In this document: positions 1 through 8,174 of the stretch, piece after piece
How the letters are laid out: each line of letters begins with the position of its first letter
Numbering within the stretch: position 1 is the stretch's first letter
NCBI GenBank assembly: GCA_963775505.1
Contig: CAVZIL010000001.1
Location: 248,001 to 312,000, forward strand
Length of the DNA stretch: 64,000 nt
Direction of reading: 5' to 3'
Source of the DNA: JAIBJN01 sp963775505
GTDB taxonomy: Bacteria > Actinomycetota > Thermoleophilia > Gaiellales > Gaiellaceae
Made by a program: the position numbers and the translations under genes
Notes under the pieces: model-generated
Databases searched by the model: none
What the model was told of the DNA's origin: nothing
Seen by the model: only the letters and a program-made list of their open reading frames with translations

Positions 1-2
1 GC

Positions 3-212
3 TCGGGCGCCATCGAGGCGATCATCTCGATCCTCGCGGTCGAGCGGGACGTCGTGCCGCCGACGATCAACTACGAGGTGCCCGATCCCGAGTGCGACCT
101 CGACTACATCCCGAACGAAGCGCGCGAGTGGAAGACCGACGTCGCGCTTTCGAACAACTTCGGCTTCGGCGGGCACAACGCCTGCCTGGTCGTGAGGAAG
201 TTCACCGATTAG
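3..212 (+). CDS. fabF: 3-oxoacyl-ACP synthase II, C-terminal fragment
   Basis: This is the last 69 residues of a beta-ketoacyl-ACP synthase II (elongating condensing enzyme of type II fatty acid synthesis, cytosolic); the 5' part lies outside the window. The segment has the family's C-terminal landmarks: a PPTINYEVPDPECDLDYIPN stretch, then NNFGFGGHNACLVV, which carries the second catalytic His and the closing glycine-rich loop. It ends with TAG at 210-212, and that stop overlaps the apparent start of the next gene. Its position just upstream of accD and accA fits a fatty acid synthesis neighbourhood. The family assignment is firm; FabF rather than FabB is inferred from the actinobacterial context. 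Confidence 0.93.
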   Translation, partial: SGAIEAIISILAVERDVVPPTINYEVPDPECDLDYIPNEAREWKTDVALSNNFGFGGHNACLVVRKFTD

Positions 213-891
213 CGCCAACGACCGCTGGGCGACGTTCGACGTCTACGGGACGCTCGTCGACTGGAACGGGGGGATGCGCGGCGAGATCGCCCGCCTGTGG
301 CCGGATGCCGATGCCGATGAGCTGCTCGAGCGCTACCACGAGATCGAGCCGCGCGTACAGCTAGAAGGGTCGCTGTCCTACCGGGAGGTCTTGCGGCAGG
401 CGCTCGTCCTGCTGGCCGAGAGCGAGGGTCTCACGTTGCCGCCGGAGGCGGAGTACGCACTCGCGGACTCCCTGCCGTCGTGGCTCGTCTTTCCGGAGGT
501 GCCCGGGGCCCTGACCGAGCTGCGCGAGCGCGGCTGGCGGCTCGTGCCGCTCTCCAACACCGATCCGGATCTCCTCGCCGCCTCGATGGAGAGGATCGGC
601 GTCGCCTTCGACGGGGCCATCGTCGCCGGCGAGATCGGCTCCTACAAGCCCGCGCCCGGTCACTGGCTGGCGTTCGCCGCGCGCTTCCATCCCGAGACCG
701 GCCGGCACGTGCACGTCGCCGCGAGCCTCTTCCACGACATCGCGCCGGCGCAAGAGCTGGGCATCCCCGCGGTCTGGATCAACCGCCTCCGGGAGGCGAG
801 CGACCTGCCGCGTGAGGCCGAGCTCCCGGACCTGGCCGGGCTTCCCGACGTGGTCGACCGCATCGTTCCGCCGGAGCCGGTCTCCGGGTAG
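208..891 (+). CDS. HAD-superfamily hydrolase (type II haloacid dehalogenase-like)
   Basis: Predicted soluble phosphatase or dehalogenase of the HAD superfamily, about 227 residues, the usual length of the L-2-haloacid dehalogenase type. Motif I, FDVYGTLVDW, with the nucleophile Asp in its first DxY, sits at residues 9-18. Motif II is the Ser/Thr in PLSNTDPD, the conserved Lys is in GSYKPAPG, and motif IV is near HVAASLFHDIAPA. The first ATG (274) lies after motif I, so it cannot be the start. The only usable codon upstream is ATT at 208, overlapping the fabF TAG (ATTAG), with GAGGAAG seven bases before it. The substrate is not predictable; a role in fatty acid metabolism would be guesswork. 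Confidence 0.8.
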   Translation: MSANDRWATFDVYGTLVDWNGGMRGEIARLWPDADADELLERYHEIEPRVQLEGSLSYREVLRQALVLLAESEGLTLPPEAEYALADSLPSWLVFPEVPGALTELRERGWRLVPLSNTDPDLLAASMERIGVAFDGAIVAGEIGSYKPAPGHWLAFAARFHPETGRHVHVAASLFHDIAPAQELGIPAVWINRLREASDLPREAELPDLAGLPDVVDRIVPPEPVSG

Positions 892-901
892 CCTGGTCTC
901 G

Positions 902-1684
902 ATGTCGCGACTCCGGGCAAAGTGCCCCGACTGCCGGACCCTGACCGCCGTCGCGCTCGAAGCAGGCGAGTACGAGTGCCACTCCTGCGGGAGCACCTTC
1001 GCGGGCGGGCTCGTTCGCGTTCCGGGTGCCTGGGGAACAGGAGGCGATGCGATGGCCGAGGCCGCGTATCTCGAGCTCCCGTACCCTGAGACGGCCGTCG
1101 TCTCGGAGGACTCGCTCACCGAGCAGAACCTCGCGCTCGCCGCGGCGCTGCCGGAGCGCCCGGTCGTGCTGGGCGGATGCTGCTGCACGCACGTCGGCGC
1201 GGTCGAGGGGCTGGCGACGCGCCACGACCGGCTCGCCGTCGTGTGGTTCGACGCGCACGGGGACCTGAACACGCCGGAGAGCTCTCCCAGCGGCAACCTC
1301 TGGGGCATGCCGTTTCGGATGTTGCTCGACTCCGGCACCGTGCACCCGGCGGACGCGGTGCTCGTCGGGGCCCGCAACCTCGATCCGCCCGAGGTCGAGT
1401 TCATCGCAGCGAGCGGCCTGCGCACCGGCGTCGACGAGCTGGACGACGCCCTCGACGGCGCCGACGCCGTCTACGTCGCGTTCGACGCGGACGTGCTCGA
1501 CCCCGAGGACGAGGTCGTCTGCTTCATGCCCGAGCCGAGCGGCTTCACGGTCGTCGAGGCGCTCGCGCTCCTGCGCCGGATCGCCGCCGCCCGGCCGGTT
1601 GCAGGCATCGGCCTCACCGGGCTGGGACCGGCTCCGGAGAACGTCGCTCCCGTCGCCCGCCTGGCCGGCGCTGCAGGCTTGTAG
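902..1684 (+). CDS. Arginase/agmatinase-family protein with N-terminal zinc ribbon
   Basis: A 260-residue ureohydrolase-fold protein. Residues 7-30 form a small zinc ribbon (CPDC and CHSC pairs), which ordinary arginases lack. The rest shows the ureohydrolase metal motifs: VVWFDAHGDLNTPE (DAHxD) and YVAFDADVLDPEDEV (DxDxxD), plus an SGNLWGMP loop where arginases normally have SGNxHGMP. The usual GGDHS ligand motif is replaced by GGCCCTH. Two metal-site positions therefore differ from the family, so it may hydrolyse something other than a guanidino compound or have lost activity. ATG 902 is chosen because it begins directly before the ribbon. It lies between the HAD gene and accD on the same strand. 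Confidence 0.8.
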   Translation: MSRLRAKCPDCRTLTAVALEAGEYECHSCGSTFAGGLVRVPGAWGTGGDAMAEAAYLELPYPETAVVSEDSLTEQNLALAAALPERPVVLGGCCCTHVGAVEGLATRHDRLAVVWFDAHGDLNTPESSPSGNLWGMPFRMLLDSGTVHPADAVLVGARNLDPPEVEFIAASGLRTGVDELDDALDGADAVYVAFDADVLDPEDEVVCFMPEPSGFTVVEALALLRRIAAARPVAGIGLTGLGPAPENVAPVARLAGAAGL

Positions 1685-1700
1685 AGCCGAAGACTCTAAG

Positions 1701-2555
1701 ATGGCGGCCATGGAAAGCCGGGTCGACGTGACCGTCGAGAACCGCGAAGCTCCGCCGGCGGACGACGGGAAGCGCCATCCCAACACGTGCCCGCGCTGCC
1801 ACTCGCACTATCGCGACGACGAGCTCGAGCAGACGCTTCGGGTCTGCTCGCAGTGCGACCACCACTTTCCAGTGCGGGCGCGCGAGCGGATTGCGCAGCT
1901 CGCCGACCGGGGCACCTTCGTCGAGGAGGACGCGGCCCTGCGCTCCGCCGATCCGCTGAGCTTCTTCGACCTTCGCGCCTACACCGACCGTCTGGCGGAG
2001 GCGGAGATGGCGACGGGGCTCGGCGATGCGATCATCGCCGGCGCCGCGGCCATCGAGCGGCGCCCTTGCGAGCTTGCGGTCATGGACTTCGCCTTCATGG
2101 GCGGCTCGATGGGGAGCACCGTCGGGGAGAAGCTCGTGCGGGCGTGCGAGCGCGCGGCGGACCGGCGCGTCCCGCTGGTGTGCGTGACAGCGTCGGGTGG
2201 CGCGCGCATGCAGGAGGGGATCCTTTCGTTGATGCAGCTGCCCAAGACGGTCTGCGCGGTCGACGAGCTACGCGAGGCACGCTGCGCGCTCATCTCGGTG
2301 ATGACGCACCCGACGACCGCCGGCGTGCTGGCCAGCTTCGCCAGCCTCGGCGACGTCACCATCTCGGAGCCCGGTGCCCTGCTTGCGTTCACGGGGCCTC
2401 GCGTCGTCCAACAGACCACGCGGGAGAAGCTGCCGGAGGACTTCGGCCTGGCGGAGTCCAATGCGAGGTTCGGCCACGTGGACGCCATCGTCCCGCGGGC
2501 CGAGCTTCGCCCCTACGTCGGCAGGGTTCTCGCCATGTTCACGCAGGCGCAGTGA
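1701..2555 (+). CDS. accD: Acetyl-CoA carboxylase carboxyltransferase, beta subunit
   Basis: The beta subunit of the carboxyltransferase that moves CO2 from carboxybiotin to acetyl-CoA, making malonyl-CoA for fatty acid synthesis. About 284 residues. The N-terminal four-cysteine zinc finger (CPRC then CSQC, about residues 32-54) is intact and followed by the crotonase-like core with GGSMGSTVGEKL, SGGARMQEG and the PTTAGVLASFASLGD oxyanion region. ATG 1701 is used; ATG 1710 is an alternative. The TGA at 2553-2555 overlaps the GTG of accA, so the two subunits are likely translated in a coupled 1:1 fashion. Biotin carboxylase and biotin carrier genes are not in the window. Confidence 0.95.
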   Translation: MAAMESRVDVTVENREAPPADDGKRHPNTCPRCHSHYRDDELEQTLRVCSQCDHHFPVRARERIAQLADRGTFVEEDAALRSADPLSFFDLRAYTDRLAEAEMATGLGDAIIAGAAAIERRPCELAVMDFAFMGGSMGSTVGEKLVRACERAADRRVPLVCVTASGGARMQEGILSLMQLPKTVCAVDELREARCALISVMTHPTTAGVLASFASLGDVTISEPGALLAFTGPRVVQQTTREKLPEDFGLAESNARFGHVDAIVPRAELRPYVGRVLAMFTQAQ

Positions 2556-3508
2556 CGGTGACCGACTCGCCCTCGAGCCAGGCCGAGCAGCTGAAGCTGA
2601 TGGAGCGGCTGGCGAAGCTTCGCGACCTTCCGCTCCTGCGGGGCGTCGGCGTGTCGGGCGAGATGTCCAGGCTGAAGCGGCAGCTCGATCGGCTGGCGTC
2701 CGAGCCGAGCGAGGACGAGGTCTGGCATGCGGTCGAGCTGGCGCGCCACCAGGACCGTCCCTACACGCTGGACTACGTCGAGCGGATGTGCGACGACTTC
2801 GTCGAGCTCCACGGTGACCGCTCGCTCGGCGACGACCCCGCCATCGTTGCCGGCCTGGCCCGCTTCGACGGGCGCACGGTCGTGCTCGTCGGCCACCAGA
2901 AGGGCAGGGACATCCGCGAGCGGACGCACCGCAACTTCGGCATGACGTACCCCGAGGGCTACCGGAAGGCGATGCGGGCGATGGAGCTGGCCGACCGTCA
3001 TCGCTTCCCGGTCGTCACCCTCGTCGACACGCCCGGCGCCTACCCCGGGGTGACAGCCGAGCAGCACGGGCAGGGAGGCTGGATCGCCCGTTGCCAGCTC
3101 GCCATGGCCCGGCTGGGCGTTCCGAGCGTCACCTGCGTGATCGGCGAGGGCGGCTCCGGCGGCGCCGTCGCGATCGCGGTGGCCGACCGCGTGCTCATGC
3201 AGGAGAACGCCATCTACTCGGTCATCTCGCCGGAGGGGTGCGCCGCGATCCTGTGGCGGGACGCGGGCGAGGCGAAGAAGGCGGCGGCAGCGTTCAAGCC
3301 GGATGCCCGCCATTGCCTCGAGCTCGGCGTCATCGACGCGATCGTCCCCGAGCCGGCGGGCGGCGCGCACGCGAACCACGACGAGGCCGCGGTGCTGCTG
3401 GCGGACTCGCTGAGAGCGTCGCTGGCCGAGCTCGAACCGCTCGACCCCGCCGGGCGGCGGAGCCAGCGGCGAAGCAGGTTTCGCGGCATGGGCGTCTACC
3501 TCGAGTAG
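2552..3508 (+). CDS. accA: Acetyl-CoA carboxylase carboxyltransferase, alpha subunit
   Basis: The alpha subunit of the acetyl-CoA carboxylase carboxyltransferase, 318 residues, partner of the preceding AccD. Family landmarks include LHGDRSLGDDPAIVAGLARF, GHQKGRD, NFGMTYPEGYRKAMRAMELA, DTPGAYPG and IGEGGSGGAVAIAVADRVLM. The C-terminal SPEGCAAILWRDA stretch is also typical. The start is GTG 2552 in a GTGA overlap with the accD stop; GTG 2558 is a near alternative. Codon use matches the neighbours. Confidence 0.95.
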   Translation: MTVTDSPSSQAEQLKLMERLAKLRDLPLLRGVGVSGEMSRLKRQLDRLASEPSEDEVWHAVELARHQDRPYTLDYVERMCDDFVELHGDRSLGDDPAIVAGLARFDGRTVVLVGHQKGRDIRERTHRNFGMTYPEGYRKAMRAMELADRHRFPVVTLVDTPGAYPGVTAEQHGQGGWIARCQLAMARLGVPSVTCVIGEGGSGGAVAIAVADRVLMQENAIYSVISPEGCAAILWRDAGEAKKAAAAFKPDARHCLELGVIDAIVPEPAGGAHANHDEAAVLLADSLRASLAELEPLDPAGRRSQRRSRFRGMGVYLE

Positions 3509-3523
3509 AGGTAGAGACCTCGG

Positions 3524-3553
3524 CAATCCACAGCGTCCACAGGGTTATCCCCG
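3524..3553. promoter_or_regulatory. Cluster of DnaA-box-like 9-mers between accA and ligD
   Basis: Three 9-mers lie in 30 bases: CAATCCACA (3524), GCGTCCACA (3533) and TTATCCCCG (3545). Against the TTATCCACA consensus they carry two, three and two mismatches. The 114-base gap has no other recognisable content. The cluster could be a weak DnaA titration site or chance; no origin genes (dnaA, dnaN) are near. Confidence 0.3.
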
Positions 3554-3622
3554 TCGCCCTGTGACCGCCGCGAGACGGCAGCGAAGCGTGTCCCGAGGCG
3601 ATCGCGGGCATGCTTCACGACG

Positions 3623-5938
3623 ATGGCGCGGCTGCGGGAGTACGAGCGGAAGCGGAAGAAGGGCGCGACGCCCGAGCCGTTCGGCGGGCGACGTGGGAAG
3701 GGCCGGCCCATCTTCGTCGTCCAGCGTCACGACGCGCGGCGGCTCCACTACGACTTCCGCCTGGAACGGAACGGGGCGCTCGCAAGCTGGGCCGTCCCCA
3801 AGGGCATGCCGCTGGAGCCGGGGCAGCGGCACCTCGCCGTTCACGTCGAGGACCATCCGCTCGACTACGCCTCGTTCGAGGGCGAGATTCCGGCGGGTCA
3901 GTACGGCGCCGGCACCGTGGAGATCTGGGACCGCGGCACCTACGAGCTCGTCGAGGAGAAGCCCGACGGCGGACTGACGGTGCGGCTGGAGGGCGAACGC
4001 CTCGAGGGGCTTTGGACGCTCGTGCCGGCGCGGCTCGACGGCGACGAGAAGAACTGGCTTCTGCTCAGGAAGGCCGGCGACTCCGCTTCGGCCGCGACGC
4101 GCCGCAGGGAATACGAGCCGATGCTCGCCACCCTCGCCGACGATGTGCCCGTCGGGCCGGAGTGGCTCTACGAGGTGAAGTGGGACGGCTACAGGGCGCT
4201 CGCGTATGTCGCCGGCGGGCAGGTGACGCTCACGAGCCGGCGTGGCAACGACCTCACCACGCGCTTCGCCGAGGTCGCGCGTGCCCTCGAGCGGAGCGTG
4301 CGCACGCCGGACTGCGTGATCGACGGTGAGGTCTGCGCGCTGGACGAGGAGGGCAGGTCGAGCTTCAGCGTGATGCAGCAGGGCTCGGGACCGCTCGTCT
4401 ACTACGCCTTCGACGTGCTCGAGGTCGACGGCGAGCCCGTCCTCGACCTGCCGCTCACGGAACGGCGCAAGCGGCTCACGAAGATCCTGGACCGTCGAGG
4501 GACGACCGTCAGGCTCTCCGAAAGCTTCGACGACGGCCGAGCGCTCTACGACGCGGCGAAGGAGCAGGACCTCGAGGGCGTCGTCGCGAAGAAGAAGCTC
4601 TCGCGCTACCAGCCGGGCAAGCGCACGCGCGACTGGCTGAAGGCGAAGACCCACGACGAGCAGGAGTTCGTTGTCGCCGGCTACACGAAGGGCAAGGGAC
4701 GGCGCGCCGGGAGGCTGGGGTCGCTCGTCCTCGCGGTCATGCGGGGCGGCGAGCTCACCTACGTCGGCAACGTCGGCACGGGCTTCGACGAGAAGGAGAT
4801 CGACCGCCTCGTGGCGCTACTCAGGCCCCTCGAGCGATCCACGCCGCCCTTTCGCGAGGTGCCCGCGATGCCGAAGGTGCGGAAGGACGACGTGGTCTGG
4901 GTCGAGCCGAAGCTCGTCGTCCAGGTCGAGTTCGCCGAGTGGACGCACGACGGCCACCTGCGGGCGCCGGTGTACAAGGGCCTCCGTGAGGACAAGGAGC
5001 CGGGCGAGGTGAGGCGCGAGGAGCCCGTGGGCACGGAGATCCGCCGCGGGAGGCGCGTGCTTCGCCTCTCCAACCTCGACAAGCCGTTCTGGCCCGAGGA
5101 GGGCATCACCAAGGGCGACCTGATCGCGTACTACCGCGACGTCGCGCCGGCGCTCGTCCCGCACCTGCGCGGCCGGCCGTTCACGATGAAGCGCTATCCC
5201 GACGGCTGGCAGGGAAAGCACTTCTTCCAGAAGGACGCGCCCTCCCACATGCCGGCCTGGATCAAGACCTTCGAGTACCGCTCGACCTCCCGTGCCACGC
5301 GCGAGAAGCGGACGCTCCGGTACCCGCTCGTCGACGAGGAGCTGGCGCTCCTCTGGATGGTGAACATGGGCTGCATCGACATGAACACCTGGTACTCGCG
5401 GGTCGACACTCCTTCGCGCCCGGACTGGGTCCTCTTCGACCTCGACCCGTCGCCCGACGTCGGCTTCCGCGAGGTCGTCCGGGTCGCGCTCCTGATCAGG
5501 GACGTGCTGGACGCGCTCGGGCTCGTCGGGCTCCCGAAGACGAGCGGCGCCGACGGGTTCCACGTCCTCGTCCCGATCGCGCGCCGGTACTCCTACGACC
5601 GGACCCGCGAGTTCGCCGAGATCGTCGCGGGGACGCTCGCGCGGCTGCACCGCGGCCTCGTCACGACAGAGTGGGCCAAGGCGAAGCGGCGCGGCGTCCT
5701 CATCGACGCCAACCAGAACGGCGAGGGCAAGACGATCGCGTCCGTCTACTCGGTGCGCCCGCGCGCCGGGGCCCCGGTGTCGACCCCGCTCCGCTGGGAG
5801 GAGGTCACGGAGGGCCTCGACCCGGCCTCCTTCACGACGGAGGTCGTCCTCGACCGTGTCCAGCGCCACGGCGACCTGTTCGAGGGCGTGCTGACCACCA
5901 AGCAGTCGCTCGGCAAGGCGCTCGAAGCCCTCAGGTGA
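3623..5938 (+). CDS. ligD: ATP-dependent DNA ligase D, PE-LIG-POL architecture
   Basis: Multifunctional ligase of bacterial non-homologous end joining, 771 residues. The 3'-phosphoesterase domain comes first (about 30-150; FVVQRHDARRLHYDFRLE and the EIPAGQYGAGTVEIWDRG region). The ATP-dependent ligase follows (about 165-450) with the adenylated Lys186 in EVKWDGYRAL and an EGVVAKKKLSRY motif. A primase-like polymerase domain (about 478-771) closes the protein, with HFFQKDAP and the metal-binding DLDPSP near residue 606. The order is that of Pseudomonas LigD, not the POL-PE-LIG order of mycobacteria. Its usual partner Ku is not encoded here. The gene ends eight bases into the convergent acetyltransferase gene. 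Confidence 0.95.
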   Translation: MARLREYERKRKKGATPEPFGGRRGKGRPIFVVQRHDARRLHYDFRLERNGALASWAVPKGMPLEPGQRHLAVHVEDHPLDYASFEGEIPAGQYGAGTVEIWDRGTYELVEEKPDGGLTVRLEGERLEGLWTLVPARLDGDEKNWLLLRKAGDSASAATRRREYEPMLATLADDVPVGPEWLYEVKWDGYRALAYVAGGQVTLTSRRGNDLTTRFAEVARALERSVRTPDCVIDGEVCALDEEGRSSFSVMQQGSGPLVYYAFDVLEVDGEPVLDLPLTERRKRLTKILDRRGTTVRLSESFDDGRALYDAAKEQDLEGVVAKKKLSRYQPGKRTRDWLKAKTHDEQEFVVAGYTKGKGRRAGRLGSLVLAVMRGGELTYVGNVGTGFDEKEIDRLVALLRPLERSTPPFREVPAMPKVRKDDVVWVEPKLVVQVEFAEWTHDGHLRAPVYKGLREDKEPGEVRREEPVGTEIRRGRRVLRLSNLDKPFWPEEGITKGDLIAYYRDVAPALVPHLRGRPFTMKRYPDGWQGKHFFQKDAPSHMPAWIKTFEYRSTSRATREKRTLRYPLVDEELALLWMVNMGCIDMNTWYSRVDTPSRPDWVLFDLDPSPDVGFREVVRVALLIRDVLDALGLVGLPKTSGADGFHVLVPIARRYSYDRTREFAEIVAGTLARLHRGLVTTEWAKAKRRGVLIDANQNGEGKTIASVYSVRPRAGAPVSTPLRWEEVTEGLDPASFTTEVVLDRVQRHGDLFEGVLTTKQSLGKALEALR

Positions 5939-6719
5939 CGGCGACGTTCGCCGGGGCCCTCAGGAAGCTCCAGCTTCGGCCGATCTCCTCGAAGCCGAGC
6001 CGGGCGTAGAGCTCCTTCGGCCAGTCGTCGTCGAGCGCTGTGAGAAAGATGAGGTCGTGGCCGGCGGCAAGCGCCTCCTCCACCGCCCGCAGGACGACCG
6101 CGCTGGCGTAGCCGCGCGCCCGTTGCTCCGGGAGGGTGGCGACGTCCTCGATCTGGGCGATGCGCCCGTCCGAGTAGAGCTCGGCCGCCGCCACGGGCAC
6201 GTCGTTCGCGCGGACGGCGAAGTAGCGGGCGTGTCCCGCCTGCTTCGAGAGCCCGCCGGCAGCGACGACCTCGCGGACGACCGTCTCGTCGCTCGCCCAG
6301 GGCTCGGAGCGGGCGATCTCCTCGCGGAGGGGTCGGAGGTCCTCCCACGTCGTCTCGCCGACGGACGAGGTGTCCGCGGTCCGCTCTCCGTCACCGCGGT
6401 AGGCCATGACGACGTCCGGCTCGATGCGCCAGCCGATCCTGCGGAAGAAGGGCTCGAGCCGGGCGCCCTCGGTGCCGTCGGGAACTCTCACCCGCCGGTG
6501 CGCGTGCCCGGCATCCGTGTGCAGGAGCTCGGCCTCGGCCGCGAGCTCGCCCGGATCGACGTCCTTGCCCGCGTCGACCAGCAGGTAGTTCAGGGACCAG
6601 ACGCGCGGGAAGCTGTCGTTGAAGAACGCGCGGCCGAAGCGAAAGGGGACGATCCGCTCGGCGCAGCGGGCGTCGAGCGCCTTCTCGAAGGCAAAGATTC
6701 GTTCGAGCTCGGTCGGCAA
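5931..6719 (-). CDS. GNAT-family N-acetyltransferase
   Basis: A 262-residue protein whose C-terminal half (about 135-250) is a GCN5-type acetyltransferase: IEDVATLPEQRARGYASAVV matches the acetyl-CoA-binding motif A (usually Q/RxxGxG/A), followed by FLTALDDDWPKELYARLGFE, a typical motif B. The N-terminal half is less conserved but resembles GNAT proteins with duplicated folds. The substrate is unknown. The listed start is TTG 6719; no clear ribosome site is visible, so the exact start is open. It is convergent with ligD and follows the HD-GYP gene on the same strand. Confidence 0.75.
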   Translation of the reverse strand: MPTELERIFAFEKALDARCAERIVPFRFGRAFFNDSFPRVWSLNYLLVDAGKDVDPGELAAEAELLHTDAGHAHRRVRVPDGTEGARLEPFFRRIGWRIEPDVVMAYRGDGERTADTSSVGETTWEDLRPLREEIARSEPWASDETVVREVVAAGGLSKQAGHARYFAVRANDVPVAAAELYSDGRIAQIEDVATLPEQRARGYASAVVLRAVEEALAAGHDLIFLTALDDDWPKELYARLGFEEIGRSWSFLRAPANVAVT

Positions 6720-6756
6720 CGATGAGATGCTAGTGCCCCGTCATCCTGATGGGGCG

Positions 6757-8166
6757 CTAGACCGCGATGCCCAGTGAGAGCGAGGCGTCTCTCGCGAGGA
6801 CGCGCTCGAGCGCACGGACGCAGCCCAGGTCGAAGGCCGCGCCGATCTGCTCGTGGAGCAAGGCCAGCGCCTTCTCGTGCGTCCAGGCGTCCCGGTAGAC
6901 GCGCACCGAGAGCAGTGCGTCGTAGACGTCGCATACGGTGAGGATGCGCGTCTCGATGTCGAGCTCGGACGCCACGCGGCCGTTCGGGTAGCCATTTCCG
7001 TCGAGCCGCTCGTGGTGGTCGAGCACGAGGCGGCGGACTCCGTCCGAGAAGCCGCCGAGCTCGCCGAGGAGCTTGTGGCCCCACTCGGGGTGCCTCTTGA
7101 TGACCGCGAACTCGTCCTCGTCGAGCGACCCGGGCTTCTTCAGGATCTCGTCCGGGACCGAAAGCTTGCCGATGTCGTGCAGAAGCCCGCCGGTCGCGAG
7201 GATGCGGAGTCGGTTCGGCGCCAGGCCGAGCTCCTCGCCCACGAGCACGGCGCGAAGCGCGACGCGGCGGGTGTGGCCCTCGGTGTACTCGTCCTTCTCG
7301 GCGAGGCGTAGCGTGAGGGCGCGGACGCGGGCGCCGAGGAACGCGTGCTCCGCCTGAACCAGCTCCCCAGCGCGTGGGCCGCCGGTGAGCGAGCGTGAGG
7401 GCTGCGCCCGCCGAAGGTCCATGGCGACCGGAATCGAGACCAGGAGGATGCCGAGAAGCTCGAACCCATGGCCGAGCCACCAGCCGAGCTGCATGTAGTT
7501 GAGCACCAGCGCTCCGACCAGCGCAGTGCCCAGGAACGACAGGCCGACGACGACGAGGAGGTCCGCGCGCCTGTGGGTCAGGAGGAAGGTGTTGATCGCC
7601 CGAACGGCGAGGAAGGCATAGAGGAGGAGCCCGGCGGCGAGCAGGGCGAGCGCGAGCGGGCTTCCGGCCTCCGGAACCGAAGGCACGAAGGAGGGCTTCA
7701 GCATCCCGACCGTCCCGACGAGCCCCACGGCGGCCAGGAGGACGACCTGGAGGACGACGAGCCGCCGGATGCCCTGCGGGCGGTTGACGGACGGAACGGC
7801 CGCCAGCGCGAGCACCACCGCTCCGACGAAGAGAGTCGCGCCGCCGGTGAAGGCGACGAGCCCGTTCCAGCCGACGATCATGCCCGGTGTCGCCAGCCCG
7901 TGCAGCGCCAGCAGGGCGGCCATGGCCGAGAAGGCCGTGCCGACGAGCACCGTGCGCGCGTCCGCCCGCCGTGCGCCGGCGAGCGTGAGCACGACCGCCG
8001 CCACGGTCGCAGCGACGGCGGTGAACCCGACGCCGTAAAAATGGAGGCCGTCTCCAGGGTGTACCCCGTTCCGGCCGACGAGGATGAGAGTCGCGGCCGG
8101 GAGGGCGACCGCCGCCACGACGACCATGAGCGCCGAGGCCGTTTGTGCCCGTAGCAGCGATCTCAT
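6757..8166 (-). CDS. Membrane HD-GYP domain protein, probable c-di-GMP phosphodiesterase
   Basis: A 469-residue integral membrane protein. The first 260 residues contain about eight hydrophobic segments, an uncharacterised sensory membrane domain. The cytosolic C-terminal part is an HD-GYP domain: EGHTRRVA (first metal His), HDIGK with H330 D331, HPEWGHKLL, and HHERLDGNGYPNG, the motif that defines HD-GYP. Proteins of this family hydrolyse cyclic di-GMP or act as output for membrane signals. It pairs in concept with the GGDEF cyclase at 43157. ATG at 8166. The key metal residues are all present, so catalysis is likely. Confidence 0.88.
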   Translation of the reverse strand: MRSLLRAQTASALMVVVAAVALPAATLILVGRNGVHPGDGLHFYGVGFTAVAATVAAVVLTLAGARRADARTVLVGTAFSAMAALLALHGLATPGMIVGWNGLVAFTGGATLFVGAVVLALAAVPSVNRPQGIRRLVVLQVVLLAAVGLVGTVGMLKPSFVPSVPEAGSPLALALLAAGLLLYAFLAVRAINTFLLTHRRADLLVVVGLSFLGTALVGALVLNYMQLGWWLGHGFELLGILLVSIPVAMDLRRAQPSRSLTGGPRAGELVQAEHAFLGARVRALTLRLAEKDEYTEGHTRRVALRAVLVGEELGLAPNRLRILATGGLLHDIGKLSVPDEILKKPGSLDEDEFAVIKRHPEWGHKLLGELGGFSDGVRRLVLDHHERLDGNGYPNGRVASELDIETRILTVCDVYDALLSVRVYRDAWTHEKALALLHEQIGAAFDLGCVRALERVLARDASLSLGIAV

Positions 8167-8174
8167 GGACGCTG

